Positions 47,780-56,556 of a stretch of 64,000 bases of DNA are shown one piece after another. Made by a program: the position numbers and the translations under genes. Source of the stretch: Pseudomonadota bacterium (GTDB lineage Bacteria > Pseudomonadota > Gammaproteobacteria > Acidiferrobacterales > UBA6901); the NCBI GenBank assembly GCA_021785795.1, contig JAJYEK010000001.1, positions 55,845-119,844 on the forward strand, given 5' to 3'. Each line of letters opens with the position of its first letter. Position 1 is the stretch's first letter. Below the pieces are notes generated by a model. It did no database searches, was not told the origin of the DNA, and saw nothing but the letters and a program-made list of their open reading frames with translations.

Positions 47780-47822
47780 ATTCTATGTCCCGCCGGATCA
47801 ACATATCTTTGATCTGAATCAA
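47780..47822 (-). promoter_or_regulatory. FNR/ANR box and predicted promoter of cydABX
   Basis: A perfect TTGAT-CTGA-ATCAA palindrome (47809-47822), followed on the minus strand after 23 bases by TAGAAT (47785-47780; 5 of 6 matches). This is near class II geometry with a start around 47773 and a leader of roughly 250 bases. The remainder of the 47527-48063 gap holds no gene that I can recognise. Confidence 0.65.
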
Positions 47823-48063
47823 CGATCGGCGGGAACCAGGGCTTTCGGATCGCGAACCACCCCACCGCACCGCCGCCGATCCTGATGCGGACACCCTTCT
47901 GCGTCCGCGAATTGCGGGAGGCGCCTGGGTGGGGAACCCCGGCTCAACCGCCGGATTGCCGCCCGCAGGTACACGTACCGTCTTGACGCCGGCGCAGCGC
48001 ATCCGCGTCAAGCATGACTACGCATGGAGCCCTGGAACGGCTGCGCCATTGGATACGGGCAAA

Positions 48064-50415
48064 CTAGTCAGTCTCCGGCGTGCGCGGCGATACGGCCCCA
48101 TTCCAGCCGGGCGGCAGGTCGCGCACATGAACATCGCTCTGCGGAAACGGCATCTCGATGGCGTGTTTGCGAAATTCCGCATCGATAGAAAAATTGATGT
48201 CGCTGATCACCTGCTGGCGCTGCCCGATGTGGCCGATGTGGCATTGCAGCTCGAAGTTGAGGGCACTGTCCCCAAACGAAAGAAAAAATACCTTGACCGC
48301 ACGCTCCGGGTCGTCACGAATTACGAGCGGATGACCCGCACCGATCCCAAGCAGCAGATCCCTGACCTGCGCAGTGTCGCTTCCATAAGCAACTCCGACC
48401 TGGATACGCACGCGCCCTCCCGGATCGCGCAGCATCCAGTTTGTCACCTGTCCTGAAATCAGCTCCGAATTTGGTACAATCACATCGGCACGGTCAAAAG
48501 TCTGGATTTGGGTCGAACGGATGCGGATATGCCTGACAAAGCCCTCCGTGCTGCCAACTACAATCCAGTCGCCGGTTTTTATCGGACGCTCGAACAGCAG
48601 AATCAGTCCGGACACGAAGTTGTTGACGATGTTCTGAAGACCGAATCCGATACCGACCGACAGCGCACCAGCGATGATCGCAAGGTTGCTCAGGCCGAAT
48701 CCCGCGACGCTCAGCGCAACCATGATCGCGATCGACGTGCCAACATAACCGCTGATGGTCACCATCGCCTCGCGCGCGCCGGGCTCTAGTTGCAGTTTTC
48801 CCAACCATCGCTTCCTCAGGCGTGCACGCACCCATCCGCTGGTGACGAACAGAACAACGAAAGTCGCAAGCGCAAGCAGGATGCGCACGGGAAACACCTG
48901 CAGCGAGCCGACCATGAATCCGCCCGCTACGTAGCTGCGCACCTCGATGAGCGCCGCATTCGACAGCCCCCATGCCCGCAAGAGCACGAACAGGAATGCG
49001 ATCCACAGCAGGATGAATGCCGTGATCCGCAACCAGATCAGCCCCGGTATCGGCTGCTCGGGGGCCAAATCCAGGGACTCACGCAGCCGGCGCTGCCAAG
49101 GATTGAGCCCCGCATTGAGCTGGTCGAAAAGCTCTCCGGTCAGTCGGCCTGCAAGTACGAGCAGTCCGGAAACCAACAAGGTGCTGGTTACGATGCGCAG
49201 CACGGCAACCGACAAATTGCGATAACCGAGCACCTCGGACATCATCGCCCCGGTCAGCACCAAAACCAGAAAGGTGCGCAGACCGCGCAATCGCGACAAC
49301 CGGCCGATATGAGCTATCAGCCATACGATCCAGAGAACGTTGAGCGTGAGCCCGACGAAGAATGCGCCGCGCGCCAGTAGCAGCGCTGGCGTCGGCAGGT
49401 TCTGCTCGAGAAGCGCACCAAATCCGAGGTAGCCGATATAACCCAGCAGCGCCAGTACCCGCAGACGTACTGCCAGCGCCCGGGCCGTCTGCGGCGGGAG
49501 CGCGACGAACGGACGTGCTGGCGGCGTGGGAGCCAGAAACAGACGGATGGACGCAAGAGCCAGAAAATAAGCCGGCAATCCGTACGCCGCAAGGTTGGCA
49601 AACAAAGGCGGTCTGCGGCCTCCGGTCGCCAGCCCGAGCGCCACAGCGACCGCCGCGCTCGCGAACAGGTATGGCAGGTACCGGGCGACGGATGTCGCCA
49701 GCGACATCGCGAGCCCCCCCGAAAAGCTGTCGGCCCAGCGGCGATGCGCTGTCCAGGAAGACAGGCGCCGGCGCAGAAGCATGCCCGTGACGGCAGTTGC
49801 GACCACCAGCGCGCCCAGAAACCACAATTCGTCAGACGTCAGCTGAGCGACACCACTGTGCTCGACGAGAAAGGTTGCCGTCGTACTGGCCCAGGTTCCG
49901 GGCTGCCCCCAGTTGTCCCGCAGCAAACCCGCGAAGGTAGCCCCGCGCGCAAGCAGCTGGGCCGCCAGCAAGGCACGCTGCCTCTGGCCAATGCGATGCA
50001 ACAGTTGGCCGGCCCGCAGGCTCAGCAGCTGGCAGGCAGCGAGTTGCTCGTCCTGGGCAAGACGTTCCTTCCGCAAGATCTCTCGGGGGCTGGCCGTCTT
50101 TCCCGGGGCTCCGCGAAGCAGCTGCCCGGAGCCGGTAAGGCCGAGGTTGGACCCGCCCGCGATCCGGCTGATGGCGGAAACACAATGGTCAGCCCGGGAT
50201 TTGACGCGGCTTGCCTCGTCCGCCCACACAGCCAAATGGCCGAGGTCGGGCGACGTGGCGGCCAGCTGGCGCTCAATCCGATCGAGCTGCCGACCCGCAG
50301 CGGCGATGCTGTGGCCTGCCGAATCCGGTTCCGCACCCTGGGCCGCTGGGACCAATTGCAATCCCGTGAACACTGCGGCCAGCATCCATGCCGCAATGCA
50401 GCGCCGCTGCTGCAT
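48064..50415 (-). CDS. MscS-family mechanosensitive channel with large N-terminal domain
   Basis: Protein of 783 residues. A signal peptide (CIAAWMLAAVFTGLQLVPAAQGAEP) is followed by a periplasmic helical region of about 190 residues, about eight membrane segments, and a C-terminal MscS module: the pore helix region VTISGYVGTSIAIMVALSVAGFGLSNLAIIAGALSVGIGFGLQNIVNNFVSGLILLFERPIKTGDWI, then the beta domain EGFVRHIRIRSTQIQTFDRADVIVPNSELIS and the C-terminal cage. Shorter than MscK (about 1120) and longer than MscS. The start is uncertain: ATG 50466 gives 17 more residues; neither has a strong ribosome-binding site. Confidence 0.88.
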   Translation of the reverse strand: MQQRRCIAAWMLAAVFTGLQLVPAAQGAEPDSAGHSIAAAGRQLDRIERQLAATSPDLGHLAVWADEASRVKSRADHCVSAISRIAGGSNLGLTGSGQLLRGAPGKTASPREILRKERLAQDEQLAACQLLSLRAGQLLHRIGQRQRALLAAQLLARGATFAGLLRDNWGQPGTWASTTATFLVEHSGVAQLTSDELWFLGALVVATAVTGMLLRRRLSSWTAHRRWADSFSGGLAMSLATSVARYLPYLFASAAVAVALGLATGGRRPPLFANLAAYGLPAYFLALASIRLFLAPTPPARPFVALPPQTARALAVRLRVLALLGYIGYLGFGALLEQNLPTPALLLARGAFFVGLTLNVLWIVWLIAHIGRLSRLRGLRTFLVLVLTGAMMSEVLGYRNLSVAVLRIVTSTLLVSGLLVLAGRLTGELFDQLNAGLNPWQRRLRESLDLAPEQPIPGLIWLRITAFILLWIAFLFVLLRAWGLSNAALIEVRSYVAGGFMVGSLQVFPVRILLALATFVVLFVTSGWVRARLRKRWLGKLQLEPGAREAMVTISGYVGTSIAIMVALSVAGFGLSNLAIIAGALSVGIGFGLQNIVNNFVSGLILLFERPIKTGDWIVVGSTEGFVRHIRIRSTQIQTFDRADVIVPNSELISGQVTNWMLRDPGGRVRIQVGVAYGSDTAQVRDLLLGIGAGHPLVIRDDPERAVKVFFLSFGDSALNFELQCHIGHIGQRQQVISDINFSIDAEFRKHAIEMPFPQSDVHVRDLPPGWNGAVSPRTPETD

Positions 50416-50638
50416 GCGGTGCGCACGCCATGCCCGTACGATATAGCCACAGTCCGGTCGTTCCATAAGTCTGCCAATCCGAACCAACCCGTCACGGCAC
50501 GGCCCCGACGACACTGACTGCACTGCGTCGCGACCAGGTTCGGTGGGTCGTCAGCAGGGGGCTCGCGGAGTGTAAGTGGTTTCGGGCTACGCCACAACCA
50601 AACGGACACGGCCTTCGATGCGCGCCTGGCCAGCTGCG

Positions 50639-51157
50639 TCAGATGGCGGCAGCCTGAGCCCGCAGCAGTCCGATCACCGTCTTGGCATCCTCGATTTCGC
50701 CGGAAAGCGAGCGCCGCACGGCCTCCTCGAGCGGAAGCCAGTGCACCTCGATAAGCTCGTGCTCATCGGGATGGTTCGGCTGCAGATCAAGGTCACGCGC
50801 TAGAAATAGATGAATGATCTCGCTGAAGACCCCCGGGGAACTGAGGATCCTGCCTAGGGGCTGCCAGTTGAGCGCACCGATGCCGGCCTCCTCCCGGAGT
50901 TCGCGCCGGGCAGCGGCGAACGGGTCTTCGCCGCCATCGAGCTTGCCTGCCGGAAGCTCCCAGACCCAGCCTGAGACCACGTGCCGGTACTGGCGCAACA
51001 GGCACACGCGTGCATCCCGGTCCAGCGCCACTGTGGCTGCGCCTCCGGGATGATGCACAACCTCGAACTCTGCGCTACGGCCGCCGGGAAGCTGCGCCAG
51101 CTCGCGGCTGACGGTGATGATCTTTCCCTTGTAGATGAGGGTGCTGCGGACCGCCAA
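50639..51157 (-). CDS. Nudix hydrolase, ADP-ribose pyrophosphatase type
   Basis: Protein of 172 residues hydrolysing nucleoside diphosphate sugars, probably ADP-ribose. The Nudix box GKLDGGEDPFAAARRELREEAG (G-x5-E-x7-RE-x2-EE-x-G) is intact. N-terminal STLIYKGKIITVSREL, LRQYRH and WELPAGKLD match the ADPRase subgroup. The start is taken as TTG 51157 behind AGGAGAGGG; a GTG at 51247 with AAGGTGG is an alternative and would add a low-complexity 30-residue tail. It is 25 bases downstream of nuoI in the same direction. Confidence 0.88.
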   Translation of the reverse strand: MAVRSTLIYKGKIITVSRELAQLPGGRSAEFEVVHHPGGAATVALDRDARVCLLRQYRHVVSGWVWELPAGKLDGGEDPFAAARRELREEAGIGALNWQPLGRILSSPGVFSEIIHLFLARDLDLQPNHPDEHELIEVHWLPLEEAVRRSLSGEIEDAKTVIGLLRAQAAAI

Positions 51158-51272
51158 AGCCCTCTCCTGTCGGATTCTGCTGCGCAAGGCGGCGCCGAAC
51201 GCGCCGGCACCGGCTCCGAATCCACGTGGTTCCCGGAGCCGCGACACGATACCACCTTACGCTGCTTTGCGC

Positions 51273-51776
51273 CTAGCGGTAGGGCGCGTCCTGCTCCCGG
51301 TCCCTGGCGATCTTCGATTCCATGCGGTCACCAACGGCCAGCAACTGCTCCTTGTCGATCACCTGGCTGCCCCGGCTCTCGTAATGAAACTCGAATATGC
51401 GCGTCAGGACGACGGCATCCACCGGACAGGCTTCTTCGCAGAACCCGCAATAGACGCACTTGAACAGATCGATATCGTAACGCGTCGTGCGGCGTGTGCC
51501 ATCAGCACGTTGGTCGGACTCAATCGTAATACACACCGCGGGGCATACCGCCTCGCACAACTTGCAGGCGATGCAGCGCTCTTCTCCGTTCGGGTAGCGG
51601 CGCAACGCATGCAGGCCCCGGAAGCGCGGCGACTGCGGCGTCTTTTCGTCGGGATACTGCACGGTGATCTTGGGGGCAAACAGATGCTTCCAGGTTTCCG
51701 CCAGACCGGTAGCAAGTTCCCACAGCAGGAAGGTCTTGATATAACGCCGGATCACCGGCAGCGCTGCCCGTGCCAT
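51273..51776 (-). CDS. nuoI: NADH-quinone oxidoreductase subunit I (8Fe ferredoxin), isolated copy
   Basis: Protein of 167 residues with a membrane-associating N-terminus ([22 protein letters not shown]), then [33 protein letters not shown] and two 4Fe-4S motifs [12 protein letters not shown] and [12 protein letters not shown]. The end [14 protein letters not shown] [10 protein letters not shown] is characteristic of NuoI. Ribosome-binding site GAGGAGG directly precedes the ATG. No other nuo gene is in the window; it is downstream of sufT and the Rieske gene. It may be a second copy feeding a different electron acceptor, or the only copy separated from its operon. Confidence 0.93.
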   Translation of the reverse strand: MARAALPVIRRYIKTFLLWELATGLAETWKHLFAPKITVQYPDEKTPQSPRFRGLHALRRYPNGEERCIACKLCEAVCPAVCITIESDQRADGTRRTTRYDIDLFKCVYCGFCEEACPVDAVVLTRIFEFHYESRGSQVIDKEQLLAVGDRMESKIARDREQDAPYR

Positions 51777-51906
51777 AACTCCTCCTCAATCCCGCGGCCA
51801 CCTCCGGAATTCCGGTCAGTCACGTCCCGGCGGACATCGTGCATACCCTGGGCATCCGAGCTGGCAGCGGCGGAATCGCTGCACGGACAAACGCAGGACC
51901 AGGTCC

Positions 51907-52227
51907 TCAATCCCAGCGATCATCGCTGACTTCTATGCGCTGGCCCCGGATACGCACCGGATAGCAGTGCAAGGCTTCGAATGCCGGCGCTGCCGTCACC
52001 TGGCCGGTCGTGATCCGGAACCGCGCTCCGTGCCTCGGGCAGACGACCTCGTCGCCTTCGACGCGCCCACCGCTGAGCGAACCGCCATCATGGGTACAGA
52101 CGTCGTCTACGGCGTAGTACTGCCCTTCCAGATTGAATACCGCAACCATGGCTCCATCAACTTCCACAACACGAAAATCCCCGGGGCGTATCTCGCCGAC
52201 CGCCGCTACATCAACCCATTCGGACAT
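51907..52227 (-). CDS. Rieske [2Fe-2S] ferredoxin
   Basis: Soluble Rieske-type ferredoxin of 106 residues. The cluster ligands are CTH (in DDVCTHDGGSLSGG) and CPRH (CPRHGARFRITTG), the C-x-H and C-x2-H pattern of dioxygenase-type ferredoxins. There is no membrane anchor. GGGAGG before ATG 52227 sets the start. It follows sufT, from which it is separated by about 70 bases, so its own Fe-S cluster biogenesis may be co-expressed, or it may supply electrons to cluster assembly (speculative). Confidence 0.92.
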   Translation of the reverse strand: MSEWVDVAAVGEIRPGDFRVVEVDGAMVAVFNLEGQYYAVDDVCTHDGGSLSGGRVEGDEVVCPRHGARFRITTGQVTAAPAFEALHCYPVRIRGQRIEVSDDRWD

Positions 52228-52296
52228 GACGACCTCCCGACCGGGCTCGCCTGGTCGCGAATCGGGACCGCCCGCGGTGCGCGCTTTTACCGCCAC

Positions 52297-52650
52297 TCAC
52301 AGCAGGCCCAGCTCCAGCTTTGCCACTTCCGACATGCTGTCCCGGCTCCAGGGGGGGTCCCACACCAGCTCCACCGACACGGCGCAGACTCCCGGCACCT
52401 CGCGCACCGCGCACTCCACCGTGCAGGGGAAGCTCTGCGCTACCGGACAGGCCGGCGTGGTCAGGGTCATCTTGATATGAACCGCGCCGGCCGGTTCGTC
52501 GATAGCCAGGTCATAGACGAGCCCGAGATCGTAGATGTTGAGCGGAATCTCGGGATCAAAAATTCGGCGCAACGCATCAATTACACGCTTCCTGAGGCCG
52601 GCGTCTCCGGACTCCCGCTCCGCTGTAAGCTTTTTCAGATCGATAGCCAT
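52297..52650 (-). CDS. sufT: SufT, MIP18/DUF59 Fe-S assembly factor
   Basis: Protein of 117 residues with the DUF59 core DPEIPLNIYDLGLVYDL, TTPACPVAQSFP (conserved cysteine) and the tail VELVWDPPWSRDSMSEVAKLELGLL typical of SufT encoded in SUF operons. SufT helps cluster maturation or delivery. It follows sufU by about 55 bases and ends the conserved suf block. Confidence 0.93.
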   Translation of the reverse strand: MAIDLKKLTAERESGDAGLRKRVIDALRRIFDPEIPLNIYDLGLVYDLAIDEPAGAVHIKMTLTTPACPVAQSFPCTVECAVREVPGVCAVSVELVWDPPWSRDSMSEVAKLELGLL

Positions 52651-52704
52651 GATGCCGATGGTCTGCCCCGTATGCAGCTGGCGGCAAGGGGCCGCCGCCC
52701 CCGC

Positions 52705-53151
52705 TCATTCGGTGGATACAGTGCCCTCTTTGCCCTTCAAAGCCGCCTGCAGTGTGTGCCAGGCGAGTGTCGCGCACTTGACGCGCGCCGGATACGCACG
52801 CACCCCGGCAAGCGCCTGCAGCTTGCCGAGATCCCCTGTGCTTGCATCCATCGTGAGCAACGACCGTACTGCTTCGAACAGGACGCTCGCCTCCTCCACA
52901 GTCTTGCCTTTGATGCTCTCGGTCATGAGCGATGCCGACGCAGTCGAGATGGCGCAACCGGCGCCTTCGAATCCTATGTCCGTCACGACTCCGTTCTCCA
53001 GTTTCAAGTGGACGGTGAATTCGTCGCCACAAAGAGGATTGAATCCATGCGCGCTTCGATTTGTTCCCGGCGGTGCGTACTGGAAATTACGCGGATTTCG
53101 GTTGTGATCGAGTATTACCTCCTCGTACAGGGAACGCAGGTCGGCTGTCAT
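52705..53151 (-). CDS. sufU: SufU, IscU-like sulfur acceptor
   Basis: Protein of 148 residues. It has three cluster/zinc cysteines in NPLCGDE, GAGCAISTASASLM and RVKCATLAWHTL, with the extra residues between the second and third that separate SufU from IscU. SufU acts with SufS as a zinc-dependent sulfur acceptor. Its ATG overlaps the sufS stop (ATGA) and AAGGAGG sits inside the sufS end. This is the SufU-type operon instead of SufE. Confidence 0.93.
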   Translation of the reverse strand: MTADLRSLYEEVILDHNRNPRNFQYAPPGTNRSAHGFNPLCGDEFTVHLKLENGVVTDIGFEGAGCAISTASASLMTESIKGKTVEEASVLFEAVRSLLTMDASTGDLGKLQALAGVRAYPARVKCATLAWHTLQAALKGKEGTVSTE

Positions 53152-54410
53152 TCGAACACCTCCTTCACTCTGTGTATGCCGGCAACCAGGGCGTCGATCT
53201 CCTCGCGGGTGTTGTACAGGGCAAACGAGGCGCGCACTGTGGCCGGCACACCGTAACGCCGCATGACGGGCATTGCGCAATGATGCCCTACGCGGACGGC
53301 GATACCCTGGCTGTCGAGGATGGTGCCCACATCGTGCGGGTGGACACCCTCCAGGACAAATGACACGATCCCGGACTTTTCAGGCGCTGTGCCGATTATG
53401 CGCAGCCCCGCCATGCCGGCCATGGTCGCCGTGGCGTAGGCCAGCAGGTCCCGCTCATGCCTGCCGACTGCATCGATCCCGACCGCAGCGATGTAATCGA
53501 TGGCCGCCCCCAGGCCGATGGCGCCGGCTATGTCAGGCGTACCGGCCTCGAACCGGTAAGGAGGGTCACGATACTCTGAATATTCGAAGCTCACTTGCCG
53601 CACCATCTCACCGCCGCCCTGGTACGGCGGCATCTGCTGAAGCAGCGCCGTCTTGCCGTAGAGCACACCGACTCCGGTCGGCCCGTAGATCTTGTGCCCC
53701 GAGAAGGCATAGAAATCGCAATCCAGATCGCATACATCCACTGCGAGATGGGCCACCGCCTGGGCGCCGTCTACCAATACAAGGGCGCCAGCCTCATGGG
53801 CCAGAACTGTCATCATCCTTACCGGATTGACGGTTCCGAGCGCATTCGAACAGTGCGCCAGCGCCACCAGGCGCGTGCGCTCGTTCAAAAGGTCAGCGTA
53901 CTGCCTGACGGAAAGCGCACCGTTGTCCTCCACCGGAATCACTCTCAGTCTCGCGCCGGTCTGCCGGCACAGGATCTGCCAGGGTACGATGTTCGAGTGA
54001 TGCTCGATCTCCGAAATCACGATTTCGTCGTCCACGCGCAGATTCGTCCGGCCCCAGCTCTGGGCCACCAGGTTTATCGCCTCAGTGGCGCCGCGCACGA
54101 ACACGAGATCCTGCGCTGCAGGCGCGTTCAGAAACTTCCGGACCTTTTCTCGCGCTGTCTCGTAGGCAACAGTTGCCCGCTCGCTGAGGACATGCACGCC
54201 TCGATGCACATTGGCATTATCATGTCGATAGTAGCGATCCAGCGCCTCGATCACCTGATTGGGCTTATGGGTTGTCGCCGCATTGTCCAGATACACCAGC
54301 CGCCGCCCATGCACCATCTCGCGCAAGGCGGGAAAGTCCGCGCGCACGCGATCCACATCGAGCGCATCGCCGCACGCCGCCCCCAACACCCCAAGACCGT
54401 CCGGCGTCAT
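53148..54410 (-). CDS. sufS: SufS cysteine desulfurase
   Basis: PLP enzyme of 420 residues. LVYLDNAATTHKP near residue 40, HRGVHVLSERAT, EIEHHSNIVPWQ, the Schiff-base lysine in AFSGHKIYGPTGVGVLYG near 230 and the catalytic cysteine in VGHHCAMPVM near 365 are all class II desulfurase hallmarks. It supplies sulfane sulfur to SufU. ATG overlaps the sufD stop by four bases. Confidence 0.96.
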   Translation of the reverse strand: MTPDGLGVLGAACGDALDVDRVRADFPALREMVHGRRLVYLDNAATTHKPNQVIEALDRYYRHDNANVHRGVHVLSERATVAYETAREKVRKFLNAPAAQDLVFVRGATEAINLVAQSWGRTNLRVDDEIVISEIEHHSNIVPWQILCRQTGARLRVIPVEDNGALSVRQYADLLNERTRLVALAHCSNALGTVNPVRMMTVLAHEAGALVLVDGAQAVAHLAVDVCDLDCDFYAFSGHKIYGPTGVGVLYGKTALLQQMPPYQGGGEMVRQVSFEYSEYRDPPYRFEAGTPDIAGAIGLGAAIDYIAAVGIDAVGRHERDLLAYATATMAGMAGLRIIGTAPEKSGIVSFVLEGVHPHDVGTILDSQGIAVRVGHHCAMPVMRRYGVPATVRASFALYNTREEIDALVAGIHRVKEVFE

Positions 54411-55741
54411 ACGCCCATCCCACCCGCCACGCCAAGCCGCAGAGCGGCGGAAATCCGGCGCTCGACCCAGGCCTGCACCGGAGCAATCCGGATACGGTCC
54501 AGCACCTCGCGCGCGAACGCAAAGGTAAGCAGATCGCGGGCATCCGCATCATCCAGGGCACGGGACCGCAGGTAAAACAGCGCATCCCCGTCGAGCTGGC
54601 CTACGGTTGCGCCGTGGGAACACAGAACGTCATCCGCATAGATCTCGAGCTGCGGCAGGCTGTCGGCCTCGGCATCGCGGGACAGCAGCAGGTTGTTGTT
54701 GACCTGCCGCGCGTCGCTTTTCTGGGCATCCGCACGCACGACGATCCGCCCCCGGAATACGGTACGCCCCCGCCCGGAAAGCACTCCACGATAGAATTCG
54801 CGGCTTTTGCAGCTGGCTTGCGCATGGTCGATGCAAGTATGGTTGTCGACGTGCTGCTTGTCCGTTGCCAGATAGAAGCCGTTGAGGTGACACTCGCCAC
54901 CCGCCTCCGCCAGCACGGCCCGGACATCATTGCGGACCAACCGCCCGCCCAGATCCAGGGCATGCGTGCTGACCCGACTGGATCGGCCGACCTGCAAGTG
55001 CACGCCACTGATGTGAAATGCCGTGCGGCTCTCTTCCTGCACACGGTAATGCTCCACCACGGCATTCGCGCTGGCTGCAATCTCGCTCAGGCCGTCCGTG
55101 AAATAGGTCACGTCTGCTGCAGCCGCATAGTGCTCAATGATAGTCACTTGGCTGTCCGGTTCCGCAATGACCAGGGTACGCGGCAGCAGCAGCGCGGCAT
55201 TGGCCGTAGCCAAGTACAGCACGATGACTGGCTGCTCCAGCCTGACCCCAGCGCCAATATGTATGTAGGCGCCGTCGGTCAGCAGCGCCGTATTCAGTGC
55301 GGCGAATCCGTGTCCGTCGGCAGGGGCATGGCGGCCGAGATGCGCCGCAAGCACCTGTGACTTCCGACGCAGCGCTTCGCCGAAGGGGATTATGGTCACC
55401 CCAGACGGTAGCCCGTCGACCAAAGACAGCACCGTGCTGAAGCGGCCATTGATGAACACCAAGCGCGGTCCGGACAGGCCTTCGATCAAAAATCGGCGGG
55501 AAGAAGCAAGGACAGGTGGCGCTGCATCCGCTGGCAACGGCATGAAGGCTGCGCGCTCGATCGGCCGGATGTCGGTGTATTTCCAGTCTTCGTCCCGCAG
55601 TCCCGGAAACCCGGCCTCGGCAAATCGGGCAGCGGCTGTCTGCCTGAGCGCCCGTAGCCAGGACACCTCGCGCGCGGCATCGTCGCGCGCGCGCATGGCC
55701 TCGATGTATTTCTCTGTGGTATCGGGCACTCTGTTGCTCAT
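54407..55741 (-). CDS. sufD: SufD scaffold subunit
   Basis: Protein of 444 residues with the right-handed beta-helix core of the SufBCD scaffold; C-terminal SDARQVNNNLLLSRDAEADSLPQLEIYADDVLCSHGATVGQLDGDALFYLRSRAL is the family signature, including the H-G-A-T-V-G motif. N-terminal helices precede GLPSGVTIIP. GGAGAG precedes the ATG. It lies 18 bases after sufC. Confidence 0.95.
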   Translation of the reverse strand: MSNRVPDTTEKYIEAMRARDDAAREVSWLRALRQTAAARFAEAGFPGLRDEDWKYTDIRPIERAAFMPLPADAAPPVLASSRRFLIEGLSGPRLVFINGRFSTVLSLVDGLPSGVTIIPFGEALRRKSQVLAAHLGRHAPADGHGFAALNTALLTDGAYIHIGAGVRLEQPVIVLYLATANAALLLPRTLVIAEPDSQVTIIEHYAAAADVTYFTDGLSEIAASANAVVEHYRVQEESRTAFHISGVHLQVGRSSRVSTHALDLGGRLVRNDVRAVLAEAGGECHLNGFYLATDKQHVDNHTCIDHAQASCKSREFYRGVLSGRGRTVFRGRIVVRADAQKSDARQVNNNLLLSRDAEADSLPQLEIYADDVLCSHGATVGQLDGDALFYLRSRALDDADARDLLTFAFAREVLDRIRIAPVQAWVERRISAALRLGVAGGMGV

Positions 55742-55759
55742 CGCCCGCTCTCCATTCGG

Positions 55760-56515
55760 CTAGGCCGAAGACTGTGGTGAGGCCGCGCTTCCATATCCCG
55801 TGCGCTCGAGTTCGAGCGCCAGGCTGCGGTCTCCGGACCTGACTATCCGGCCGTCAACGAGCACATGCACGACATCCGGCACGATATACTCGAGCAACCG
55901 CTGATAGTGGGTAATCAGCAGGAATGCACGGTCCACGCTTCTCAGGGCATTGACACCTGCTGACACGGTCTGCAGGGCGTCAATATCCAGACCGGAGTCG
56001 GTTTCATCGAGGATAGCGAGGCTCGGCGCCAGGACGGCCATCTGCAGAATCTCGTTGCGCTTCTTCTCGCCACCGGAAAAGCCCTCGTTGACTGAACGGT
56101 ACAGCAGCTCCTCTTTCATCGACACCAGCGCCAGCCGCTCCTTTACCAGGGCCAAGAAATCCATGGCATCGAGTTCTGGCTGACCGCGGGACCTGCGTAC
56201 CGCGTTGAGCGCAGCCTTGAGCAGGTAAATGTTGCTGACACCCGGAATCTCCACGGGATACTGAAACGCGAGGAATACCCCGGCGCGCGCGCGTTCTTCA
56301 GGCTGCATCGACAGCAGATCCCTTCCCTGGTAATTCACTGCTCCTGCGGTTACCTGATACCGGTCGCGGCCGGCGAGTACGTTGGCAAGCGTGCTCTTTC
56401 CCGAGCCGTTCGGTCCCATGATGGCGTGTACCTCGCCGGCATTGACTTGCAGGTCAATGCCCCGAAGTATCTCCTTGCCGTCACAGCTTGCATGCAGATC
56501 CGTGATCGTCAGCAT
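55760..56515 (-). CDS. sufC: SufC ATPase
   Basis: ABC-type ATPase of 251 residues, soluble, driving the SufBC2D scaffold. Walker A MGPNGSGKSTLANVLAGRD, the SufC-typical FLAFQYPVEIPGVSN, signature GFSGGEKKRNEILQM and Walker B LAILDETDSGLDIDAL (with ETDSGLD instead of EPTSGLD, characteristic of SufC). AGGAGAA fixes the start at 56515. Confidence 0.96.
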   Translation of the reverse strand: MLTITDLHASCDGKEILRGIDLQVNAGEVHAIMGPNGSGKSTLANVLAGRDRYQVTAGAVNYQGRDLLSMQPEERARAGVFLAFQYPVEIPGVSNIYLLKAALNAVRRSRGQPELDAMDFLALVKERLALVSMKEELLYRSVNEGFSGGEKKRNEILQMAVLAPSLAILDETDSGLDIDALQTVSAGVNALRSVDRAFLLITHYQRLLEYIVPDVVHVLVDGRIVRSGDRSLALELERTGYGSAASPQSSA

Positions 56516-56556
56516 CCCGTTCTCCTGCTTGCAGCAATCACACAACGCCTACCAGG

